Source: Carboxylicivirga sediminis (lineage in GTDB: Bacteria > Bacteroidota > Bacteroidia > Bacteroidales > Marinilabiliaceae). From it: a stretch of DNA of 64,000 nt. The translations under genes and the position numbers were made by a program. The stretch is from the NCBI RefSeq assembly GCF_018156225.1, contig NZ_JAGTAR010000017.1, positions 1 to 64,000 of the forward strand, read 5' to 3'. Positions 18,068 to 25,647 of this stretch are shown here, in pieces (the stretch's first letter is position 1; the number at the start of each line of letters is the position of its first letter). Below the pieces are notes generated by a model, which was not told the origin of the DNA, ran no database searches, and was given only the letters and a program-made list of their open reading frames with translations.

Positions 18068-18116
18068 AAACTGCCCGCGCAAGAGGTATTTACCTTTTAT
18101 GCTGGCAGTTTTTTGT
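18068..18116 (+). terminator. Hairpin after monoheme cytochrome c
   Basis: An 8-bp outer stem (18068-18075 with 18104-18111) encloses a short inner GGT/ACC hairpin and is followed by a T run. It divides the cytochrome cluster into an outer-membrane half and an inner-membrane half. Confidence 0.65.
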
Positions 18117-18140
18117 TTTATCCAATAGTATTCAGATACA

Positions 18141-19082
18141 ATGGTTCAAAAGTTAAAAATAATCCCGATTTACCTGCTGGTTCTTTTGTTTGGTCATCAG
18201 ATATGGGCAAATGGAGTAGCTGACAATTCGCAATGTTTAAAGTGTCATGGTCAGGTGTTTTATGAATACCACAATGAGTGGACCGATCAAACTGATCGGA
18301 AACCTCTTAATCCATTTCACCATATTGATAGTACAAAACTGCACACCTCAGTTCATAAGATGTTTGCATGTGTTGATTGTCACTCAATGGAGTATGAGAC
18401 ATTTCCACATAGTGGCGAATTAAGACTGGAAGAGAAGTATCAGTGTATGGATTGTCATGGAGGTGATGAAACCTTTGCTAAATTTAACTTTGAAGGTATT
18501 GAGGCTGCTTTTATGGAAAGCGTCCACTATAAAGCTTCTGATGAGCGCTTTAATTGCTGGATGTGTCATGATGCACACGGATATGAATTAGCATTAAGAG
18601 AAGATAAGCCAATAACTGAGGTTGTAGCATTGAGTAATAATATGTGCTTAAGCTGTCATGATAACAAGTTTAAGTACGGTCTGTTATCTGATGATGAACC
18701 ACAGGATATTGCAAGTATTCATTCGTGGTTGCCAAATCAGAGCAGGCACTTTACAAAAGTGAGGTGTATTGATTGTCATACCAAGGTACAGTCAGACCTG
18801 CTCATTTCCCATAATATATTACCAAAAGAGGAAGCAGTGCATAATTGCGTGGAGTGTCACAGTTCTAATTCAGTATTAATGGAATCACTTTATGCACACC
18901 GGGCTAAAGAAAGTAGAGCTGAATCTGGCTTCTTTAACGCAGTGGTGTTGAATGAGGGGTATATTATTGGTGCCAATAGAAACAGAACATTAAACTTTGT
19001 TAGCATTGCCTTGTTTGGCATGTTGGTGTTAGGATTATTGGTGCATGCCACCTTACGTTTCATCGTTTCAAAAAAGAAGTAG
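18141..19082 (+). CDS. Heptaheme c-type cytochrome with C-terminal membrane anchor
   Basis: 313 residues: signal peptide (1-24), seven CxxCH motifs with first Cys at 32, 77, 102, 139, 169, 209 and 236, and one C-terminal membrane segment (about 285-307) ended by a short Lys-rich tail. Many spare His residues (for example 68, 72, 90, 129, 194, 203, 224) could be distal ligands, as in NapC/NrfH-like and tetraheme c3-type relatives. The next gene, one base downstream, encodes a cytochrome b561. Together they look like a quinol-oxidising b/c pair that passes electrons into the periplasm. No catalytic heme (CxxCK) is seen, so it is probably not an NrfA-type nitrite reductase. Confidence 0.87.
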   Translation: MVQKLKIIPIYLLVLLFGHQIWANGVADNSQCLKCHGQVFYEYHNEWTDQTDRKPLNPFHHIDSTKLHTSVHKMFACVDCHSMEYETFPHSGELRLEEKYQCMDCHGGDETFAKFNFEGIEAAFMESVHYKASDERFNCWMCHDAHGYELALREDKPITEVVALSNNMCLSCHDNKFKYGLLSDDEPQDIASIHSWLPNQSRHFTKVRCIDCHTKVQSDLLISHNILPKEEAVHNCVECHSSNSVLMESLYAHRAKESRAESGFFNAVVLNEGYIIGANRNRTLNFVSIALFGMLVLGLLVHATLRFIVSKKK

Positions 19083-19083
19083 T

Positions 19084-19701
19084 ATGAGTGATAAACTTTA
19101 TTTATATCCAGTTTGGATTAGAATTTGGCACGCAGTTAATGCCTTATGCTTTCTAGTTTTATTAATCTCCGGTATTAGTATGCAGTATTCTAACCCAGCA
19201 TACCCATTATTACCATTTGATGTAGCAGTGTCTAGTCATAATATGTCGGGAATTATAATATTCCTAGCCTACTTATTCTTTCTAGTGGCTTTTGCTTTTA
19301 CTTCCAATAAAAAGCACTATAAACTTAGATTTAAGGGCTTGACTGAAAGACTTGTTAAGCAGATTAGGTATTATACATTTGGCGTTTTTAAGGGTGAAAG
19401 TTCACCTTATCCTACAACGGAAGACGCAAAATTTAATCCATTGCAGCAAGTAACCTATGTTGGGGTTATTTTTGTACTGTACCCAATTTTAATTGTTACA
19501 GGTTTAGCTCTGATGTTTCCAGAGGCCATTATTGATAATTTCTTTGGGATAGGAGGCACTTTGTTAACAGCACTACTTCATGCCAGTGCTGGGTTTTTAG
19601 CCAGTTTATTCTTGGTGATTCATTTGTATTTTGCTACTATGGGTGCTTCTGTTAGTGCCAATTTTAAGAGTATTGTTAACGGTTATCACGAATCTCATTG
19701 A
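19084..19701 (+). CDS. Cytochrome b561-type membrane subunit
   Basis: 205 residues, starting at the ATG one base after the previous stop (a longer in-frame start would overlap that gene). Four membrane segments carry His16, His52, His156 and His170, the arrangement expected for two b hemes in the PF01292 family (hydrogenase, formate dehydrogenase or thiosulfate-reductase cytochrome b subunits). It should exchange electrons with menaquinol in the inner membrane. Adjacent genes encode the heptaheme cytochrome c and a ResB-like protein, pointing to a quinol-to-periplasm electron path and not a classical molybdoenzyme subunit, since no such enzyme is present. Confidence 0.85.
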   Translation: MSDKLYLYPVWIRIWHAVNALCFLVLLISGISMQYSNPAYPLLPFDVAVSSHNMSGIIIFLAYLFFLVAFAFTSNKKHYKLRFKGLTERLVKQIRYYTFGVFKGESSPYPTTEDAKFNPLQQVTYVGVIFVLYPILIVTGLALMFPEAIIDNFFGIGGTLLTALLHASAGFLASLFLVIHLYFATMGASVSANFKSIVNGYHESH

Positions 19702-19704
19702 TCT

Positions 19705-20556
19705 ATGGATGATTTATCGATTAAAAGAGGGTACCTGCCTGGTATCCTCATTTCTTTTGGTTTACTATTAATTGGTTATTTTTTAAATCCAGTTTTATCG
19801 ACATTGGGGATTGCACAACTTGTGTGGCCGCAAAATCTTTATTTTATATTGCTTGTTGCCGCTATAGGGCTGGCTGTAGGAATTATCTCCGATTCAGAAA
19901 AAGTTAAGTTTATTGGGAGTAAAGAAATCTTATTGCCCATTTGTATCGTGGCTGTTTTTCTTGGAATTCAGATTCTAATCAGGCCCGATGGATTTGAGGT
20001 TTCTTTTGTAAATCGCTTACGGGCTGTGCCAGCCATGCTTCTTGCTATATGCGCATTTTTTGCCGGAGGTGTTTTCATAGGGTTAAACAGTCGCCAGTTT
20101 AAAGCTAAATGGTCATCACTCCTTATTGTAATTGCTACCCTCGTATTTGTATTTTCAACAGTTGTAGGGCAGCATGATTATTATAACCTGTCTATGCGCA
20201 CTGGTGCTGATAGGGCGCTGTTTGAGGCAGAAGCTGAAAGTGGTAAATTCTACCGCTTGCCTTTTGCTGTTAAGTTGCTAGGAAATGAAGGTGTTGACGA
20301 AAGCGTGATAAGTGAATCTGGTGAGATTAAGGTTCGCTTTTTCGATACTGTTAGTGAATATACTGATGTTGTAATGGGAACTGATGATGTTTATAATCTG
20401 AAAGGTTGGGTGGTAAAAAGAATTAATACACCTGTTATTAGCGAAGATTCGGCTGAATTAATAGATTTAAGTCTGGTGTTTGATCGCTGGGTTGAGTTAA
20501 AATACATTAGTCTTGGATTATTATTGCTTAGTCTGGGGTTAAAGATTAAATTTTAG
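19705..20556 (+). CDS. ResB-like membrane protein of the cytochrome cluster
   Basis: 283 residues. Five predicted membrane segments (about 12-30, 43-60, 74-93, 106-126, 137-154) precede an extracytoplasmic domain of about 100 residues starting QHDYYNLSMRTG and containing FYRLPFAVKLL, then one last C-terminal hydrophobic segment. The LPF-type motif and layout recall the ResB half of system II cytochrome c maturation proteins (CcsBA), but the ResC/CcsA heme-handling part with its WWD motif is absent. It starts 3 bases after the cytochrome b stop. It may help heme attachment to the cluster's cytochromes or be a structural subunit. Assignment is tentative. Confidence 0.55.
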   Translation: MDDLSIKRGYLPGILISFGLLLIGYFLNPVLSTLGIAQLVWPQNLYFILLVAAIGLAVGIISDSEKVKFIGSKEILLPICIVAVFLGIQILIRPDGFEVSFVNRLRAVPAMLLAICAFFAGGVFIGLNSRQFKAKWSSLLIVIATLVFVFSTVVGQHDYYNLSMRTGADRALFEAEAESGKFYRLPFAVKLLGNEGVDESVISESGEIKVRFFDTVSEYTDVVMGTDDVYNLKGWVVKRINTPVISEDSAELIDLSLVFDRWVELKYISLGLLLLSLGLKIKF

Positions 20557-20566
20557 TGTTGAGTTA

Positions 20567-20609
20567 TAAAAAAAGAGGCTGTTCATTGTATGAACAGCCT
20601 CTTTTGTAT
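20567..20609. terminator. Bidirectional terminator between cytochrome cluster and oxoamine synthase
   Basis: A perfect 15-bp stem (20571-20585 with 20591-20605) and a 5-nt loop, flanked by A and T runs. It serves two convergent genes. Confidence 0.9.
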
Positions 20610-20624
20610 ACTTGAATTGATAGC

Positions 20625-21878
20625 TTAAAATACGCTGGCAATCTTATCGCTCTTGTATTTACCATCTTTTAGTTTTTCTTGCACTTCACGGAATGCCTTT
20701 ATTGTATAATCAACATCCTCCATTGTGTGAACAGCGGTAGGAATAATACGCAGCATAATCTGGTCTTTAGGAATTACCGGATAAACAACAATAGAGCAGA
20801 AAATATTGTAGTTTTCACGTAAGTCCATTGTTAACTGAGTTGCTTCAGCAACATTACCTTCAAGGAATACTGGGGTAACAGGAGATTCCGTTTTTCCAAG
20901 GTTAAAACCGGCTTCTTTAAGGCCTGATTGAAGTCTTTCAACTACTTTCCATAGGTTAGCTTTGTGTTCAGGCTCGTCACGCAACATTTCTAATCGCTTA
21001 AGTGCACCTACTACCATTGGCATTGGTAATGACTTAGCAAAAATCTGCGAACGCATATTATAGCGTAAATAGTTGATAACTTCTTCGGTACTGGCAACAA
21101 AACCGCCAATGCCAGCCATTGACTTGGCAAAAGTATTGAAAACAACATCAATTTGGTCAACTACATCATAGTGTTCAGCAACACCGGCACCTGTTTTACC
21201 CATGGTGCCAAATCCGTGTGCATCATCTACTAAAATGCGGAAGTTATATTTCTCTTTTAGCTTAACTATGCCCTTAAGATTACCAAGGTCACCAGCCATG
21301 CCAAATACACCCTCTGTAATTACAACGATGCCTCCGCCTGTTTCTTTTACTCTTTTAGTGGCGAACTGAAGCATCTTTTCGCATTTATCCATTTCATTGT
21401 GGGCAAATACGAAACTCTTACCTCCTTTGGCTTTGTGAAGAAAGATACCGTCCATAATGCAAGCATGTGACTCAGAGTCATATACTATAACATCATTGCG
21501 GCCAATTAAGGTATCAATGATTGATACCATTCCCTGGTAACCAAAGTTTAGCAGGTAGGCATCTTCTTTACCCACAAATTCGGCCAGTTTAGATTCCAAC
21601 TCTTCATGTTTGCTTGTTTGACCTGACATCATCCGAGCACCCATTGGATAGGCCATTCCGTATTCTGCAGCGGCATCAGCATCTGCTTTACGCACTGCAG
21701 GGTGGTTCGCTAATCCAAGGTAGTTGTTTAAACTCCATGTAAGTACTTCTTTTCCACGGAATTTCATTTTTGGACTAATTTCGCCCTCTAATTTTGGGAA
21801 AGTGAAGTATCCATGTGCTTCTTTACTATATTGACCCAATGGGCCCATATGTTTCTTTATTTTATCGAAAATATCCAC
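20625..21878 (-). CDS. Alpha-oxoamine synthase (serine/cysteate acyltransferase type)
   Basis: 417-residue PLP-dependent enzyme of the alpha-oxoamine synthase family (serine palmitoyltransferase, KBL, BioF, HemA). His138 in SESHAC would stack on PLP, DDAHG at 218-222 holds Asp218 and His221, and Lys252 in FNTFAKSMAG should form the Schiff base. BioF or glycine C-acetyltransferase activity is possible. However, the sequence type with an N-terminal HGYFTFPKLEG segment is widespread in Bacteroidota, where homologues make 3-keto-sphinganine or the cysteate-based precursor of sulfonolipids. No bio or tdh gene lies nearby. A -7-like element (21906-21913) lies upstream. The exact amino-acid substrate is undetermined. 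Confidence 0.8.
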   Translation of the reverse strand: MDIFDKIKKHMGPLGQYSKEAHGYFTFPKLEGEISPKMKFRGKEVLTWSLNNYLGLANHPAVRKADADAAAEYGMAYPMGARMMSGQTSKHEELESKLAEFVGKEDAYLLNFGYQGMVSIIDTLIGRNDVIVYDSESHACIMDGIFLHKAKGGKSFVFAHNEMDKCEKMLQFATKRVKETGGGIVVITEGVFGMAGDLGNLKGIVKLKEKYNFRILVDDAHGFGTMGKTGAGVAEHYDVVDQIDVVFNTFAKSMAGIGGFVASTEEVINYLRYNMRSQIFAKSLPMPMVVGALKRLEMLRDEPEHKANLWKVVERLQSGLKEAGFNLGKTESPVTPVFLEGNVAEATQLTMDLRENYNIFCSIVVYPVIPKDQIMLRIIPTAVHTMEDVDYTIKAFREVQEKLKDGKYKSDKIASVF

Positions 21879-22239
21879 TATACTGAGCTTTTAAAATTTT
21901 CGCTGCAAATGTAATGTTTTTACTTATCTTTTTGAAAGAAACCCGGTTAAAAAAGAGATGTGGCCGATTGATGTTAAGCAGGATTAGGCATGAACTGTTA
22001 GTAAGGTTCAATCTAACAGGTGTTTAGTGCTTTTTTCTTGTTTGTTAGTGTATTTTTCTTTACGCTGCAGTTTGTTGAAGTAATATGAGTGCTTGTAGGT
22101 GCAAATTGTTGTGCTTGTTGATTATATCTGTTTCGGGGTTGTGAGGTTAAATCCTAAAGATTATCTTTGCACGTTGTAAAAGCAGCTAAAAAGAACTGGC
22201 TTGTTACGTATTTTTTTGAATCTCAAAAATTTCAAATAT
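21879..22239. other. Divergent promoter region between oxoamine synthase and bamD
   Basis: 361 bases without a gene. On the minus strand, CAAATGTA (plus-strand reading, 21906-21913) fits a -7 element for the oxoamine synthase. On the plus strand a good -33/-7 pair for bamD lies at 22139-22169. I see nothing else of note in between. Confidence 0.5.
22139..22169 (+). promoter_or_regulatory. Bacteroidota-type promoter of the bamD operon
   Basis: TTG at 22139-22141, a 20-base spacer and TATCTTTG at 22162-22169 match the -33/-7 consensus (TTTG, TAnnTTTG) of the primary sigma factor in this phylum. The start codon is about 70 bases downstream. Confidence 0.7.
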
Positions 22240-23073
22240 ATGAAGTTGAAATACTTACTGATTGTTGTTGCATTACTAGGGATAATTGGTTCTGGTTGTA
22301 GTAAATATCAGAAACTACTTAAAAGCCAGGATTATGAGCTTTGGTATGCTGAAGCGATGAAGTATTATGAGCAGGAGGATTATACGCGTGCAGCCACCCT
22401 TTTAGGGCAATTGGTAAATATTTACAGGGGTACCGATAAGGCAGAGGAAGCAAACTATGTATATGCTAATTGTTTATATGGCTTAAATGATTTTTTAACT
22501 GCGGGGCATTATTACAGAGAGTATGTCAAGAACTTTCCGGCGGGGGATTATGCTGAAGAATGTCAGTATATGAGTGCCTATTGTTATTATATGCGTTCGC
22601 CTAAACCTCGTTTGGACCAAACAACAACAGAAGAAGCAATACAGGAGTTTCAGTTGTTTATTAATATGTATCCGAATAGTGCCAGAGTTGATGAATCGAC
22701 GCGCTTGATGGATGAGTTGCGTGATAAGTTAGTATATAAGTCGTATCTTAATGCCAAGTTGTATTATAATTTGGGTGATTATCTAGGTAATAATTATCAA
22801 TCGGCAGTCATTGCGGCTCAAAACAGTCTGAAGGATTTTCCGGATACTAAATATAGAGAAGAGTTATCATTCCTGATTTTGGAATCAAAATATATTCAGG
22901 CAGTTAATAGTGTTGAGGAAAAGAAAGAGGAGCGTGTGCGAGACACTATTGATGAGTATTATTCGTTTGTAAACGAATTTCCGGAAGGAAAATATAAGAA
23001 GAAGGCAGATCGGATATTTGAAGACACCGATAAGATGCTGAAAGGATATAATAACGAAGTTGCAGTAAATTAA
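22240..23073 (+). CDS. bamD: Outer-membrane protein assembly factor BamD (lipoprotein)
   Basis: 277 residues, starting at the ATG at 22240 because it gives a clean lipoprotein signal peptide (MKLKYLLIVVALLGIIGSGC, Cys20); an in-frame TTG upstream does not. The mature part is a chain of TPR-like helical repeats: LWYAEAMKYYEQEDYTRAA, then repeats with AGHYYREYVKNFPAGDYAEE and FQLFINMYPNS. This is the BamD/YfiO pattern. It works with BamA at the inner face of the outer membrane to insert beta-barrel proteins. It is first in the bamD-rpoZ-coaBC-DUF4835-recN run. Confidence 0.92.
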   Translation: MKLKYLLIVVALLGIIGSGCSKYQKLLKSQDYELWYAEAMKYYEQEDYTRAATLLGQLVNIYRGTDKAEEANYVYANCLYGLNDFLTAGHYYREYVKNFPAGDYAEECQYMSAYCYYMRSPKPRLDQTTTEEAIQEFQLFINMYPNSARVDESTRLMDELRDKLVYKSYLNAKLYYNLGDYLGNNYQSAVIAAQNSLKDFPDTKYREELSFLILESKYIQAVNSVEEKKEERVRDTIDEYYSFVNEFPEGKYKKKADRIFEDTDKMLKGYNNEVAVN

Positions 23074-23083
23074 AAATTTTCAT

Positions 23084-23422
23084 ATGTCAATCGACTACAA
23101 AAAAACAAATGCACCGGTATCGACAGTGACTTGGGATAAAAATGTTTTATCTGAGCCAACCGGTAACATCTACGAATCAATCGTAGTTTTGGGTAAACGT
23201 GCCAATCAGATTAGCTCTGAAATGAAGGAAGAGTTAAACAAGAAGCTTCAGGAGTTTGCGTCGTATACCGATAACTTAGAGGAGGTATTTGAAAACAGGG
23301 AGCAGATTGAGATTTCGCGTTTCTATGAGCGCTTACCAAAACCTGTATGTATTGCTACGCAGGAGTTTGTAGAAGGTAATGTATACCATCGTAATCCGGA
23401 TAAGGAAGAAAACGAAGAGTAA
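23084..23422 (+). CDS. rpoZ: DNA-directed RNA polymerase omega subunit, Bacteroidota type
   Basis: 112 residues with the Rpb6/omega core: NIYESIVVLGKRANQIS followed by EMKEELNKKLQEF, then a phylum-specific C-terminal part. It supports assembly and stability of RNA polymerase. It starts 10 bases after bamD; this bamD-rpoZ-coaBC linkage is a recurring arrangement in Bacteroidota, which supports the call despite the low similarity to the proteobacterial omega. Confidence 0.9.
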   Translation: MSIDYKKTNAPVSTVTWDKNVLSEPTGNIYESIVVLGKRANQISSEMKEELNKKLQEFASYTDNLEEVFENREQIEISRFYERLPKPVCIATQEFVEGNVYHRNPDKEENEE

Positions 23423-23519
23423 TCAGATTTACTCTGGTTAATTCAACGACTTAATAAGAATAATAATAAAAGGTAAAGGAGGATAGTATATTCTCTTTTA
23501 TCTTTTTTTATTTTTGAGT

Positions 23520-24734
23520 ATGCTAAAAGGTAAGAAGTTTATTCTCGGAATATCAGGTGGTATTGCTGCTTATAAGTGTGCCACGCTAGCACGTTTGCTG
23601 GTCAAAGAAGGAGCAGAAGTGCAGGTCATCATGACGAAATTGGCGAAACAGTTTATAACGCCGCTCACCATGGCAACCTTATCTAAACGACCGATTCTGG
23701 TGGAGTTTTTTAATCCTGAAAACGGCGATTGGAATAGTCATGTGGATAGTGGATTGTGGGCTGATGCTATGATTATTGCGCCAGCCACAGCTAATACAAT
23801 GGGTAAGATGGCCAATGGGGTGGCTGATAATTTGTTGATCACTACTTATCTTTCTGCACGTTGCCCGGTGTTTATTGCCCCAACAATGGATCTGGATATG
23901 TACCAGCACCCATCAACGCAGCGTAACATGGCCACACTACGTTCTTATGGTAATCATTTGATTGAGCCTAACTCAGGTGAGTTGGCCAGTGGGCTGATTG
24001 GTAAAGGGCGAATGGCTGAGCCCGAAGAGATTGTGGAAGAACTAAGGGTGTTCTTTAATAAAAAAGAAACGCTGGAGTTGGACGGGAAAAAAGTACTAGT
24101 GTCAGCCGGACCAACTCATGAGAAAATTGATCCTGTGCGCTTTATTGGCAACTACTCGTCTGGTAAGATGGGGTACGCGATTGCGGAGGAACTAGCTCAG
24201 CGAGGTGCTCTTGTAACTTTGGTGAGCGGACCAACCAGTCTTCCTGTAGATCATCCGAATATCGACCGTGTAGATGTTGTTAGTGCCAATGATATGTATA
24301 ATGCATGTGAGAAGGTATTCTCAGATATGGATGGGGCCATTATGTCAGCGGCAGTAGCGGACTATACGCCGAAGAACAAGGCTGATGAAAAGATTAAGCG
24401 TACATCTGAAAATATGGCCATTAACCTGGAAGCAACAGTTGATGTAGCCGCTTCATTAGGGAAAAAGAAAACGGATAAGCAGGTTTTAGTGGGATTTGCT
24501 TTAGAAACGCAGGATGCCCTAAATAATGCCCTAAAAAAGCTTCAAAAGAAAAACTTAGATTTTATTGTTTTAAATAGTCTGGAGGATAAAGGGGCTGGTT
24601 TTAATTCTGATACAAATAAAATTACGATTATTGACAAGGATAATAAGACCACGGAATTTGCGTTAAAAGCTAAAGATGAAGTTGCTCGTGATATCGTTGA
24701 TGAGTTCGTTGCTTGTATACGAGGGCGAGAGTAA
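23520..24734 (+). CDS. coaBC: Bifunctional phosphopantothenoylcysteine decarboxylase / phosphopantothenate-cysteine ligase
   Basis: 404 residues. The N-terminal flavoprotein domain CoaC (about 4-180) has GISGGIAAYK, a substrate-binding segment NGVADNLL and an active-site His in the SHVDSG-like stretch. The C-terminal CoaB domain (about 187-400) begins KKVLVSAGPTHEKIDPVRFI and contains SSGKMGYAIAEE. Together they perform two steps of coenzyme A synthesis from 4-phosphopantothenate, forming 4-phosphopantetheine. The ATG at 23520 is preferred over a TTG two codons upstream. TATTTTTG ends 3 bases before this ATG. Confidence 0.95.
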   Translation: MLKGKKFILGISGGIAAYKCATLARLLVKEGAEVQVIMTKLAKQFITPLTMATLSKRPILVEFFNPENGDWNSHVDSGLWADAMIIAPATANTMGKMANGVADNLLITTYLSARCPVFIAPTMDLDMYQHPSTQRNMATLRSYGNHLIEPNSGELASGLIGKGRMAEPEEIVEELRVFFNKKETLELDGKKVLVSAGPTHEKIDPVRFIGNYSSGKMGYAIAEELAQRGALVTLVSGPTSLPVDHPNIDRVDVVSANDMYNACEKVFSDMDGAIMSAAVADYTPKNKADEKIKRTSENMAINLEATVDVAASLGKKKTDKQVLVGFALETQDALNNALKKLQKKNLDFIVLNSLEDKGAGFNSDTNKITIIDKDNKTTEFALKAKDEVARDIVDEFVACIRGRE

Positions 24735-24749
24735 AAACCGTAAATAGCT

Positions 24750-25646
24750 ATGAGATATTTAATCAGTATTCTTCTTTTGGTGTATGGGCTATCGTTGTCG
24801 GCGCAGGAGTTTCAGTGTGCGGTTCAGGTAGTGTCACCACAAATTCAAGGTTCAAATAAGAAGGTTTTTGAAACGCTTCAAACGGCCATTATGGAGTTCA
24901 TGAATAATCAAAAGTGGACTAATGATAAGTTTGCCCCGGAAGAACGTATTGATTGTAATATAATGATTAACGTCGCTGAAATGATCTCCATTGATGAATT
25001 TAAAGGTTCATTTCAGATTCAGGCTCGGCGACCGATTTATAACTCAAATTATTATACAGTACTGTTCAATCATCAGGATCAGGATTTTCATTTTAAGTAT
25101 GTAGAGTTTGAGCCGTTGATTTATAATCCGAATAATTTTGAATCAAACTTGATAGCCGTGTTGGCTTTTTATGCCAATGTTGTACTCGGTTTAGATTACG
25201 ACTCCTATAGTAATAATGGAGGAACGCCTTACTTCCAGGAAGCTGAACGTATAGTTAACAGAGCCCAGGGAGCCAGGGAGGCTGGCTGGAAATCGTTTGA
25301 AGGTCAGCGCAATCGTTACTGGTTGATCGAGAATATTCTTAATGAATACCATCGTCCTTTGCGACAGTGTATGTATGAATATCACCGAAAAGGCCTGGAT
25401 AAAATGAGTGATAAGGTCGAGGAGGGGCGTGCCGAAATTGTAAAGGCTCTGGAGTTGACCAGAAAGGTGCATCGTCAAAGGCCCAGTTCATTTTTCACAC
25501 AGGTGTTTTTTACTGCAAAATCTGATGAATTAGTGAAGATTTTTGAAGAATCCTTTTCAATGGAAAAAGGAAGAATTGTAGAGTTATTACAGGAGGTAGA
25601 TCCTGCCAATAATAAGAAGTACGAAAAGATATTATCATCAAACTAA
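24750..25646 (+). CDS. DUF4835 family protein
   Basis: 298 residues with a signal peptide (1-18, ending LSAQ). The start of the mature chain, EFQCAVQVVSPQIQGSNKK, is the hallmark of the DUF4835 family, which is almost confined to Bacteroidota and encoded between coaBC and recN, as here. Function is unknown; export to the periplasm is expected. Later parts hold YYTVLFNHQDQDFHF and a charged helical C-terminus. It is spaced 15 bases after coaBC and 1 base before recN, so it is translationally close to both. Confidence 0.88.
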   Translation: MRYLISILLLVYGLSLSAQEFQCAVQVVSPQIQGSNKKVFETLQTAIMEFMNNQKWTNDKFAPEERIDCNIMINVAEMISIDEFKGSFQIQARRPIYNSNYYTVLFNHQDQDFHFKYVEFEPLIYNPNNFESNLIAVLAFYANVVLGLDYDSYSNNGGTPYFQEAERIVNRAQGAREAGWKSFEGQRNRYWLIENILNEYHRPLRQCMYEYHRKGLDKMSDKVEEGRAEIVKALELTRKVHRQRPSSFFTQVFFTAKSDELVKIFEESFSMEKGRIVELLQEVDPANNKKYEKILSSN

Positions 25647-25647
25647 T

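Noticed and set aside
18141-19082. NrfA- or NrfH-type nitrite reductase assignment for the heptaheme protein
   Set aside because: No CxxCK catalytic motif and the wrong heme number and anchor position (C-terminal instead of N-terminal).
19084-19701. Cytochrome b subunit of a formate dehydrogenase, hydrogenase or thiosulfate reductase
   Set aside because: No molybdopterin, NiFe or Fe-S subunit gene is nearby; the partner is the heptaheme cytochrome.
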